The notes below the pieces were generated by a model. The model did not search any database, was not told the origin of the DNA, and was given only the letters and a program-made list of their open reading frames with translations. Shown piece by piece: positions 1 through 5,388 of a stretch of DNA of 5,388 nucleotides (its first letter is position 1; each line of letters begins with the position of its first letter). Source of the DNA: Acidobacteriota bacterium (lineage in GTDB: Bacteria; Acidobacteriota; Holophagae; Holophagales; Holophagaceae); the NCBI GenBank assembly GCA_021778785.1, contig JAJYBX010000166.1, positions 1-5,388 of the forward strand, written 5' to 3'. Both the position numbers and the translations under genes were made by a program.

Positions 1-885
1 CTGCCCCTGTACAAGCGGCACCTGCTGGTGATCCTGGCGGTCTCGCTCTACGGCAGCACGGACGAGTGGCACCAGGTCTTCGTGCCGGGACGCGACTGCG
101 ATGTGCTGGACTGGGTCGCGGACACCGTGGGCTCGATCCTGGCCCTGACGGTGACCTCCCTGCCCCTGGTATCCACCCGCCGCCTCGGGCCGGCCTCCTG
201 GCGCCGGGGAAACCCGGTCCGGCCCCATCCCGAGCGAGATCTGATCCTCGTGGCGGATCCCCACTGGGGGAGCACCCTGACCGGCCTGGAGGACGCCACC
301 GCGGCCCACCCCGGGGCCGACTGGCTGTTCCTCGGGGACGTCTTCGATGTGTGGGTGGGCTTCCCCGGCATGGAGTCGGAAGCCCAGCGGGCCTTCCTGG
401 CCTGGGTGGACGGGCGCCGCGCCGCGGGCCGGTGGGTGGGCCTGTGGATGGGCAACCGGGAATACTTCCTGGACCGCCACGCCTCACGATTCGACCTCCT
501 GGGCGAGGGGCTCGGCGGCGGCCTGGCGGAGGAGGCCCTGGTCTGGGAGCACGGCGACCTCATCAACACCGCGGACCGCCAGTACCGGCTCTGGAACCTG
601 GTGTCCCGCTCCGGGCCCGTGTGGCTGCTCTTCCGCCTGCTGCCGGGGGGCCTCGCGCGGCGCGTATCCGCCTGGCTGGAACGGAAGCTCCACACCACCA
701 ATGCCGCCTACAAGCTGGCCTTCCCGCGGGAGGCCTTCCGGGCCGCCGCCGAGGCCCATCCCGGGATGACCTTCCTCACCGGCCACTTCCACACCCACGA
801 AGTGGAGGCCAACGGCATCGCCCTGCCCTGGGCCCACGAGGGCGCGTTCAGGGTGTGGCGGGAGGGGAAGGTGGAGGCGCTATAG
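1..885 (+). CDS. VanZ-family C-terminus fused to LpxH-like metallophosphoesterase (5' partial)
   Basis: The frame is open from base 1, so the true start lies upstream. Residues are numbered from GTG28. The first 50 or so codons match the end of a VanZ-like membrane domain: an LYGSTDEWHQVFVPGR segment, then DVLDWVADTVG and a final hydrophobic stretch. The rest, from about residue 70, is a calcineurin-type phosphoesterase of the LpxH kind: D77-x-H79, GDVFD (D104, D107), GNRE (N143), HGD (H175) and GHFH (H253, H255), with a hydrophobic/basic cap between the last two blocks. All expected metal ligands are present. LpxH cleaves UDP-2,3-diacylglucosamine to lipid X and UMP at the inner face of the cytoplasmic membrane. 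Deviations are GNRE for GNRD and GHFHTHE for GHTHRP, so the substrate is not certain. No stop and no ATG separate the two domains; GTG151 is the only credible independent start for the enzyme and lacks a clear ribosome binding site. The stop TAG (883-885) overlaps the end of engB. Confidence 0.8.
   Translation: MPLYKRHLLVILAVSLYGSTDEWHQVFVPGRDCDVLDWVADTVGSILALTVTSLPLVSTRRLGPASWRRGNPVRPHPERDLILVADPHWGSTLTGLEDATAAHPGADWLFLGDVFDVWVGFPGMESEAQRAFLAWVDGRRAAGRWVGLWMGNREYFLDRHASRFDLLGEGLGGGLAEEALVWEHGDLINTADRQYRLWNLVSRSGPVWLLFRLLPGGLARRVSAWLERKLHTTNAAYKLAFPREAFRAAAEAHPGMTFLTGHFHTHEVEANGIALPWAHEGAFRVWREGKVEAL
880..885. other. Overlapping convergent stop codons (CTATAG)
   Basis: The palindrome CTATAG holds the minus-strand TAG of engB (882-880) and the plus-strand TAG of the VanZ/phosphoesterase gene (883-885). 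The two genes therefore converge with no intergenic DNA. No terminator can lie between them, so any terminator for either gene must sit inside the opposite gene, and 3' ends of the two transcripts may overlap. Confidence 0.95.
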
Positions 886-1467
886 CCCCAGCAGGTCCGC
901 CACCTCGCGCCTGAGTTCTGCGATGCCGGTGCCCTTGCCGGCGCTCACCCAGGCGATGTCGCTGGCATGCAGGCCCAGATCCGCGGCCACATCCTTGCGC
1001 TGCTTGAGCGCCTTGCTCGGCTTCACCTGGTCGGCCTTGGTGGCCACGATGCGGTGGGGCAGGCCCTCGGCCCGGAGCCAGTCGATCATCGCGTGATCCA
1101 GCTTCGTGGGGCCCACCTCGGCATCCACCAGCACGAAGACCATGCGCAGCGTGGCGCGGCCTGTGAGGTAGCCCTCGACCATCTTCTGCCAGGTGGCGCG
1201 TTCGGCCGCAGGCCCGGTGGCGAAGCCGTAGCCCGGCAGGTCCACGATCCAGCGGTCCGGCCCCGTGAGGAACACGTTGATGAGCCGCGTGCGGCCCGGT
1301 GTCTTGGACACCCGCGCCAGCTGCTTCTGGTTGGCCAGGGCATTCAACAGCGAGGACTTACCCACGTTGCTGCGCCCCACGAAGGCCACCTCCGCGTGGC
1401 ACACGCCCAGCGTCCGCACATCGGAGGCGGAGGTGACGAAGCGGGCATCGGTGAGGGGCTGGGCCAT
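880..1467 (-). CDS. engB: Ribosome biogenesis GTP-binding protein EngB (YihA/YsxC)
   Basis: EngB is a cytoplasmic GTPase of the TRAFAC class needed for late assembly of the 50S ribosomal subunit. The 195-residue length is normal for the family. All G motifs are visible in order: G1 GRSNVGKS at residues 31-38, G2 within TPGRT at 56-60, G3 DLPGYG at 76-81, G4 TKAD at 143-146 and G5 SAGKGTG at 175-181. The TPGRT and DLPGYG forms are characteristic of EngB and separate it from Era and EngA. The ATG at 1467-1465 has AGGA about eight bases upstream. It lies 42 bases after the ftsE stop on the same strand, so the two are likely co-transcribed. Its own stop (TAG, 882-880) shares a CTATAG palindrome with the stop of the convergent gene. 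No terminator is seen. Confidence 0.96.
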   Translation of the reverse strand: MAQPLTDARFVTSASDVRTLGVCHAEVAFVGRSNVGKSSLLNALANQKQLARVSKTPGRTRLINVFLTGPDRWIVDLPGYGFATGPAAERATWQKMVEGYLTGRATLRMVFVLVDAEVGPTKLDHAMIDWLRAEGLPHRIVATKADQVKPSKALKQRKDVAADLGLHASDIAWVSAGKGTGIAELRREVADLLGL

Positions 1468-1509
1468 GGGGATCCTGTCGGCAGCCTCCAGACTACCGCC
1501 CCTCGGCCC

Positions 1510-2196
1510 TCAGACCGTCACGAGGCTCGTGGGCGCGGGCTGGTCGAAGGCGATGCGGCCGTGGTCGAGGCCGATGACGCGCTTGCGCATCCGCTGGATG
1601 AGGCTGCGGTCGTGGGTGGCCACCAGCACGGTGGTGCCCTGGCCGTTGATGCGCTCGAAGAGGGCCATGATCTCCTGGGCCAGGTCGGGATCCAGGTTGC
1701 CCGTGGGCTCGTCCGCCAGCAGTACCAGGGGATCGTTCACCAGGGCCCGAGCGATGGCCACGCGCTGCTGTTCTCCGCCCGAGAGCTGCAGGGGGAAGCT
1801 GCTGAGCTTGTGCTGGAGGCCCACCATCTTCAGGGCCCGGAAGGTGCGCTGCTTCTGCTCCGCGGCGCTGACGCCCAGCACCTTGAGGACGAAGGAGACG
1901 TTCTCGAAGATGGTGCGGCTGCGGATCAGCTTGAAGTCCTGGAACACCACGCCCAGCTTGCGGCGCAGCAGGGGGATCTCCGATTCCGGCATCGCCGCCA
2001 GGCGGTGCCCCGCCATCTGGATCTCGCCGCTGCTGGGCACCTGCTCCCGGAAGAGCAGCTTCAGCAGTGTGGACTTGCCCGCGCCGCTGGGCCCCGTGAG
2101 GAAGACGAACTCGCCCGGCTCGATGGCGAAGCTCACGTCCGCCAGGGCCGTGTGGATGCGGTCGTACTGCTTGCCGACGTGGGTGAGGGTGATCAC
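1510..2196 (-). CDS. ftsE: Cell division ATP-binding protein FtsE
   Basis: FtsE is the ATPase of the FtsEX complex, an ABC-type machine at the division septum that controls peptidoglycan hydrolases through FtsX instead of transporting a solute. The 228 residues are typical. Visible motifs: Walker A GPSGAGKST at 35-43, Q-loop in GVVFQDFKLI (Q86), signature LSGGEQQR at 138-145, Walker B VLLADEP (D162, E163), D-loop GNLD and switch H195 in ATHD. The VVFQDFKL block and the MITLTHVGKQY opening favour FtsE over LolD- or MacB-type ATPases. The start is GTG (2196-2194), preceded by AAAGG with a five-base T spacer; this start gives the usual FtsE N-terminus. ftsX does not follow: the next gene is engB, 42 bases on. 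The upstream gap holds a long hairpin whose base is only four bases from the ribosome binding site. A related LolD-like ATPase remains a minor alternative. Confidence 0.93.
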   Translation of the reverse strand: MITLTHVGKQYDRIHTALADVSFAIEPGEFVFLTGPSGAGKSTLLKLLFREQVPSSGEIQMAGHRLAAMPESEIPLLRRKLGVVFQDFKLIRSRTIFENVSFVLKVLGVSAAEQKQRTFRALKMVGLQHKLSSFPLQLSGGEQQRVAIARALVNDPLVLLADEPTGNLDPDLAQEIMALFERINGQGTTVLVATHDRSLIQRMRKRVIGLDHGRIAFDQPAPTSLVTV

Positions 2197-2208
2197 AAAA
2201 ACCTTTGA

Positions 2209-2276
2209 TCCACAGATTCCACAGATTCCACAGATTCTTCAAGGCGGTTCTCTGTGGAATCTGTGAAATCTGTGGA
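2209..2276. repeat. Inverted nonamer repeat forming a 26-bp-stem hairpin
   Basis: Three perfect tandem copies of CCACAGATT (2210-2218, 2219-2227, 2228-2236) are followed after a short spacer by three inverted copies, AATCTGTGG (2267-2275 perfect, 2258-2266 with one change, 2249-2257 with two changes). Bases 2209-2234 pair with 2251-2276, with a single C-A mismatch (2219/2266) and a 16-base loop. On the minus-strand transcript the stem starts directly after the thiolase stop codon and ends four bases before the ftsE AAAGG. No U-run follows the stem closely enough for a standard intrinsic terminator; the only T-run is the five-base spacer before the ftsE GTG. It could be a dispersed palindromic element, a processing or stability hairpin, or a translation-control element for ftsE. 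Confidence 0.92.
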
Positions 2277-3449
2277 CTACAGCCTTTCCACCAGCATGGC
2301 CACGCCCTGGCCGCCGCCGACGCAGAGGGCGGCGAGGCCGAGCTTCTTGTCCTGGTCCTGGAGCAGGTGGAGCAGGGTCACGAGGATGCGGGTGCCGCTG
2401 GCGCCGATGGGGTGGCCCAGGGCGATGGCGCCGCCGCGCAGGTTCACCTTCGCGGGGTCGATCTCCGGCAGCTCCGCCAGCACGCCCAGGCTCTGGGCGG
2501 CGAAGGCCTCGTTGAGCTCGAAGAGGTCGATGTCGGCCAGCTTCACGCCAGTCTTCTGCAGCAGCTTCCGGATGGCGGGCACGGGCCCCAGGCCCATGAG
2601 GGCGGGATCCACGCCCGCCTGGGCGAAGCCGAGGATGCGGGCGATGGGCTGGTGCGCCTTGGCGGCAGCTTCGGCGGCCAGCACCAGCGCGGCGGCGCCG
2701 TCATTGATGCCGCTGGCGTTGCCGGCGGTCACGGTACCGTCCTTCTTGAAGGCGGGCTTGAGCTTGGCCAGGCCCTCGGCGGAGGCATCGAGTTTGATGT
2801 ATTCGTCCCGGTTGAAGGCCACGTCGCCCTTCTTGCCGGCCAGGGTCACGGTGAACACCTCGCGGTCGAAGGCGCCGGCGGCCTGGGCGGCGGCGGCCTT
2901 CATCTGGCTCTGGAGGGAGAAGGCATCCTGGGCGTCCCGGGTGATCCCATGCTTGGCCGCGACATTCTCCGCCGTGATGCCCATGTGGGTGTCCCCGTGG
3001 CCGCACCAGAGGCCGTCCTGGATCATGCTGTCGAGGAGCTGGGCGTGGCCCATGCGGGCGCCCCAGCGGGCGCTGGGCAGCAGGTAGGGGGCGTTGGACA
3101 TGCTCTCGGTGCCGCCGGCCAGCACCAGGTCCGCATCCCCCATCTGGATGGACTGGGCGCCCAGGGCCACGGCCTTCAGGCCCGAGCCGCAGACCTGGTT
3201 CGGGGTGTGGGCGGGCACGGCATGGGGCAGGCCCGCCTTGAGGGCCGCCAAGCGGGCCACGTTCTGCCCGCTGCCGGCCTGGAGGACGTTGCCCATGACC
3301 ACATCGCCGATCTGGTCCGGGGCCACCCCCGCCCGGGCCAGGGCCCCGGTCAGCGCCAGGGCGCCCAGCTGGACGGCGTTGAGGGGCTTGAGGGCGCCTC
3401 CGAAAGAACCGACGGCGGTGCGGGTCGCGGACAGGATGTAGACGGACAT
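2277..3449 (-). CDS. Acetyl-CoA C-acetyltransferase (biosynthetic-type thiolase)
   Basis: This cytoplasmic thiolase reversibly condenses two acetyl-CoA into acetoacetyl-CoA and CoA. Its 390 residues match the AtoB/PhaA/ThlA group. The nucleophile C87 lies in [10 protein letters not shown]. The HMG motif (H155-M156), common in the short-chain biosynthetic type, is present, as are [11 protein letters not shown] at 244-254, N313 in ELNEAF, H346 in GHPIGASG and the acid/base C376 in CVGGGQG. These positions lie within a few residues of those in the Zoogloea enzyme (C89, H348, C378). The ATG at 3449-3447 has GGAG six bases upstream. No other fatty-acid, polyhydroxybutyrate or ketogenesis gene is in the window, so the pathway cannot be assigned and no symbol is given. 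The downstream hairpin abuts its stop codon. The gene is probably the first of a minus-strand run with ftsE and engB, unless the hairpin ends transcription. Confidence 0.95.
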   Translation of the reverse strand: MSVYILSATRTAVGSFGGALKPLNAVQLGALALTGALARAGVAPDQIGDVVMGNVLQAGSGQNVARLAALKAGLPHAVPAHTPNQVCGSGLKAVALGAQSIQMGDADLVLAGGTESMSNAPYLLPSARWGARMGHAQLLDSMIQDGLWCGHGDTHMGITAENVAAKHGITRDAQDAFSLQSQMKAAAAQAAGAFDREVFTVTLAGKKGDVAFNRDEYIKLDASAEGLAKLKPAFKKDGTVTAGNASGINDGAAALVLAAEAAAKAHQPIARILGFAQAGVDPALMGLGPVPAIRKLLQKTGVKLADIDLFELNEAFAAQSLGVLAELPEIDPAKVNLRGGAIALGHPIGASGTRILVTLLHLLQDQDKKLGLAALCVGGGQGVAMLVERL

Positions 3450-3556
3450 GGCTGGCTCCAGGGACCTTCCAGGGTATAACTAAACGGCATCCCGCTTTCA
3501 GCGTGTACTTGGCATCCCAGGCCCGCCCTGGATCTTTCTTCCCATCGGAGTGGCCC
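3450..3556. promoter_or_regulatory. Divergent promoter region between thiolase and DUF4097-like gene
   Basis: This 107-base stretch separates two divergent starts. Its core (about 3472-3487) is an AT-rich island in GC-rich DNA. On the plus strand TATAAC (3475-3480) resembles a -10 box, with no good -35. On the minus strand TTATAC (3479-3474) with CTGAAA (3501-3496) gives a sigma70-like pair with a 16-base spacer, which would place the thiolase transcript start about 20 bases before its ATG. Two short direct repeats flank the core: CCAGGG at 3458 and 3469, and GGCATCCC at 3486 and 3511. A small inverted repeat, CCAGG/CCTGG (3517-3531), lies in the presumed plus-strand leader. GGAG at 3547-3550 is the ribosome binding site of the plus-strand gene. 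The promoters are inferred by eye. Confidence 0.45.
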
Positions 3557-4462
3557 ATGAACGCCCGCCGTCGCCTGTTGCCCCTGTTGCTGGTCGGCAG
3601 TGCCCTGCTGGCCCAGGCACCTCCCCCGCCGCCCCCGCCCCCGGCCCCGCCGGCGCCTCCGGCCCCCTCCTTCGGCGTGGACGTGCCCACGGACGGCCGC
3701 ACGGAGACCCGTACCGAGCCCCTGGCCTACGGCTCCAAGCTCTGGGTGAAGAACCGCAACGGCGCCATCTACGTCACGGGCTGGGACCGGGAGCAGGTGC
3801 AGCTCACCGCCACCATCCGCGACAGCGCCAAGCGCCGGGTGGAGCTGGTGGTCCAGCACAAGGGCCCGGACCTGGATATCGAGGCCGTCTTCCAGCAGCC
3901 CTCGTGGAGCTTCGGGTTCTACATGAGCCCCCGCTGCGAGATGGTCCTGCAGGTGCCGCGGAAGGTGCTGGGCTACTTCCGGACCACCAACGGCAACGTC
4001 CAGGCCGAGAACCTCGAGGGCTACGCCCGCTGCGAAGCCACCAACGGCGGCATCGTGGTGCGGAACGTGAAGGGCGAGGTGGAGGCCGACACCACCAACG
4101 GCACCATCGACGCCTCGCAGCTCTTCGCCCGGATCAAGGGCGGGACCACCAACGGCCGCATCCTCCTGGCGGACATCGCCGGCGGCATCCGCATGGAGAC
4201 CACCAACGGCACCATCCGGGCGCGGAACCTGGACGGCTGGGGCGAAGGCATCCACCTGGAGACCACCAACGGCAGCATCGAAGTGGATCTGGGCAAGGCC
4301 ACCGGGGACATCCTCGCCGAGAACTCCAACGGCTCCCTGGACATCAGCGTCCCCGGCGCCCAGTCCATCGACATCTCGAAGCACAGCGCCCACCTGAAGG
4401 TGCCCGGCAAGGCCCAGCAGATCCGCATCGAGACCACCAACGGGTCCATCCGCATCCGCTGA
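3557..4462 (+). CDS. Exported DUF4097-like beta-solenoid protein with TTNG repeats
   Basis: The 301-residue protein starts at ATG3557, chosen over the in-frame GTG3503 because GGAG sits six bases upstream and a signal peptide follows at once: basic RRR, a hydrophobic core and a likely cut after AQA at residue 21. Residues 22-37 are a proline/alanine linker beginning with eight prolines. The remainder is strand-rich, with motifs of the form (T/A)TNG followed by a small residue and I/V. The motif Asn residues are at 68 (NRNG), 145, 163, 181, 199, 217, 238, 258 (NSNG) and 295. Five in a row are exactly 18 residues apart, as expected for rungs of a parallel beta-helix of the DUF4097/putative-adhesin type. 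There is no lipobox cysteine, transmembrane anchor or catalytic motif, so it is probably periplasmic or surface-exposed. Its function is unknown. It is probably in an operon with the M16-like gene 32 bases downstream. Confidence 0.85.
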   Translation: MNARRRLLPLLLVGSALLAQAPPPPPPPPAPPAPPAPSFGVDVPTDGRTETRTEPLAYGSKLWVKNRNGAIYVTGWDREQVQLTATIRDSAKRRVELVVQHKGPDLDIEAVFQQPSWSFGFYMSPRCEMVLQVPRKVLGYFRTTNGNVQAENLEGYARCEATNGGIVVRNVKGEVEADTTNGTIDASQLFARIKGGTTNGRILLADIAGGIRMETTNGTIRARNLDGWGEGIHLETTNGSIEVDLGKATGDILAENSNGSLDISVPGAQSIDISKHSAHLKVPGKAQQIRIETTNGSIRIR

Positions 4463-4485
4463 GCGCGGCCGGAAACGGCTACCCT

Positions 4486-4492
4486 GGGGGGG
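4486..4492 (+). promoter_or_regulatory. G7 tract serving as ribosome-binding region of the M16-like gene
   Basis: Seven consecutive G bases end two bases before ATG4495, and no standard AGGAGG-type site is visible nearby. The G run is the only purine-rich candidate, with unusually short spacing. Translation may depend partly on coupling to the gene ending 32 bases upstream. Homopolymer G runs are also prone to slipped-strand length change. Confidence 0.4.
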
Positions 4493-4494
4493 CC

Positions 4495-5388
4495 ATGCGC
4501 CTCCTCGCCCCGCTCCTCGCCCTCCCCCTCCTGGTTCTGGCGCCCCTCCGGGCCCAGGCGCCCGGTGCCGCCGAGGTCCAGGAGCGGCGCCTGCCCAACG
4601 GCGCCCGCCTGCTGGTGGTGGAGCGGCCGGGCCTGCCCGCCTTCCATGCCTCCCTGGTCTTCCGTGGCGGCCAGGCGGAGGAGCCGACCACCCTGGTGGG
4701 CGCCACGGACCTGCTGGCCCGGGCCCTCTATGGCCACACCTGGCCGGAGGACGTCCCGGAAGCGGACGCGGCCTCGCCGCTGGACCCCCTGCTGAAGCAG
4801 GAGGAAGGTCTGCTCGAATCCCTCCGTCTGGAGCGCCTCCGGCGGTCGGCCGATCCGGCGGCGCCCTCCCAGATCGCGGGACTCGAGGCCGGCCTCCAGG
4901 CGCTGCGCCTGCGGATCGCCGCCCTCCAGTCCTCCGAACCCCTCTCCGACGTCTACGCACGGCTGGGGGGCCGCCAGTCCGTCACCGCCGGAGCCGATGC
5001 CCTCGTGGCGGACACCGAACTGCCCGTGGCGGACTTCGAGCTCTGGTGCCGCACCGAGACCCGCCGCCTGGCGCGGCTCCAGCTGAGCCGCTTCTTCGAG
5101 GCCCGGACCGCGCTGATCACGGGGCTCCGGACGGACCAGGACCAGGGCCGCGCCCTGCTCCGGGGCGCCGCCCTGCCCGGACATCCCTACGGACGGAACC
5201 TGGAGGACCACCTTCCGGGCCTCGAGGCCATCCGCTGGTCCGACCTGCGGGCCTATGCCCGACGGGCCTGCGCCCCGGACCACCTCACCATCGTCCTCGT
5301 GGGCGGCGTGGGCCTGGAGGCCGCCTTCCCCGCGCTCTCCCGCACCCTGGGCGCCCTGCCCGCCCCGGAGGCCACCGAGGAGCCGGTC
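4495..5388 (+). CDS. Exported M16 (insulinase-like) peptidase homologue lacking zinc motif (3' partial)
   Basis: The window ends after 298 codons with the frame still open. ATG4495 starts a signal peptide with a leucine-rich core and a likely cut after AQA at residue 22. Then comes an M16 N-terminal domain: LPNGARLLVVE at 33-43, a first strand ending FRGG, and GATDLLARALYGHT at 69-82, where active members have HLLEHMLFKGT. The HxxEH residues are replaced by D72, A75 and R76. A helical, probably coiled-coil insert (about 97-147) follows, then blocks typical of M16: DVYARLGG, FELWCRTETRRL and RFFEARTALITGL, where the usual distal zinc-ligand Glu falls near T209. HPYGRNLEDHLPGL at 230-242 and LTIVLVGGV at 264-272 are also M16-like. 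It is probably non-catalytic, perhaps partner to an active M16 subunit encoded downstream. The gap from the previous gene is 32 bases; a run of seven G just before the ATG is the only ribosome-binding candidate. Confidence 0.82.
   Translation, partial: MRLLAPLLALPLLVLAPLRAQAPGAAEVQERRLPNGARLLVVERPGLPAFHASLVFRGGQAEEPTTLVGATDLLARALYGHTWPEDVPEADAASPLDPLLKQEEGLLESLRLERLRRSADPAAPSQIAGLEAGLQALRLRIAALQSSEPLSDVYARLGGRQSVTAGADALVADTELPVADFELWCRTETRRLARLQLSRFFEARTALITGLRTDQDQGRALLRGAALPGHPYGRNLEDHLPGLEAIRWSDLRAYARRACAPDHLTIVLVGGVGLEAAFPALSRTLGALPAPEATEEPV

Noticed and set aside
151..885. Separate phosphoesterase gene starting at GTG151
   Set aside because: There is no purine-rich ribosome binding site before it, and it would begin inside the last hydrophobic stretch of the VanZ domain; the continuous fusion explains the frame better, though separate translation is not excluded.
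967..2208. Long plus-strand open frame (413 codons) antisense to engB and ftsE
   Set aside because: It lies opposite two well-recognised genes, crosses their gap, has a His/Gly/Ala/Gln-rich composition typical of shadow frames in GC-rich DNA, and shows no known motif.
2210..2275. CRISPR-like array
   Set aside because: The units are 9 bases, directly tandem and then inverted, with no spacers, so this is a hairpin repeat and not a CRISPR array.
2197..2276. Intrinsic terminator for the thiolase
   Set aside because: The stem is long but AT-containing, and no U-run follows directly. The T5 run lies several bases beyond and is the spacer between the ftsE ribosome binding site and its GTG, so termination is possible but not supported enough to annotate.
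2205..3479. Plus-strand open frames opposite the thiolase (2205-3479 and 2254-3087)
   Set aside because: They mirror the thiolase codons and start inside the nonamer repeat, which reads as a repeating tripeptide because its period is three codons. There is no independent coding evidence.
3503..3556. Upstream GTG start for the solenoid protein
   Set aside because: Starting at GTG3503 would put 18 residues before the signal peptide and has no ribosome binding site; ATG3557 has GGAG at the right distance.
3620..3667. C/G-rich run as a mobile or regulatory repeat
   Set aside because: It encodes the proline/alanine linker using mixed CCC, CCG and CCT codons. It is a normal low-complexity linker after a signal peptide.
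3350..4960. Minus-strand open frames opposite the solenoid and M16-like genes (3350-4960, 4021-5283, 2701-3702)
   Set aside because: The plus-strand genes have signal peptides, ribosome binding sites and family motifs. The minus frames are low-complexity Arg/Gly/Pro shadows whose apparent repeats are the reverse of the TTNG codons.

Overview
The window is GC-rich DNA that is almost fully coding. It looks like the chromosome of a diderm (Gram-negative-type) bacterium: there is an LpxH-type lipid A phosphoesterase domain, FtsE, and two proteins with signal peptides. The overall style (high GC, short intergenic gaps, a 9-bp tandem repeat built on CCACAGATT, signal peptides ending AQA) would suit an Acidobacteriota/Holophagae-like organism, but that placement is an impression, not a demonstration. 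I see no transposase, integrase, phage gene, tRNA, rRNA or CRISPR array.

Left part (1-1467). A reading frame open at the window edge encodes the end of a VanZ-family membrane domain that runs without a stop into a complete LpxH-like metallophosphoesterase. It converges on engB (minus strand), the ribosome-assembly GTPase. The two genes end inside the same palindrome, CTATAG (880-885), with no room for a terminator between them.

Middle (1510-3449, minus strand). From 3449 leftwards lie a biosynthetic-type acetyl-CoA acetyltransferase, an 80-base gap, ftsE and engB. The gap is nearly filled by a 26-bp-stem hairpin made of three 9-bp units and their inverted copies. It starts directly after the thiolase stop codon and ends a few bases before the ftsE ribosome binding site. 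ftsE is followed by engB, 42 bases on, rather than by its usual partner ftsX.

Right part (3450-5388). An intergenic stretch of about 107 bases, with an AT-rich core that could serve promoters in both directions, separates the thiolase from a plus-strand pair of exported proteins. The first has a signal peptide, a proline-rich linker and a DUF4097-like beta-solenoid with (T/A)TNG motifs every 18 residues. The second, 32 bases downstream and cut by the window end, is an M16 (insulinase-like) peptidase homologue whose zinc-binding residues are replaced, so it is probably a non-catalytic subunit or pseudoenzyme.

The genes do not form one pathway. They are housekeeping envelope, division and ribosome genes plus a central-metabolism enzyme beside a small exported-protein operon. 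The points most worth following are the VanZ-phosphoesterase fusion, the nonamer hairpin, the ftsE without ftsX, and the solenoid/pseudo-M16 pair.
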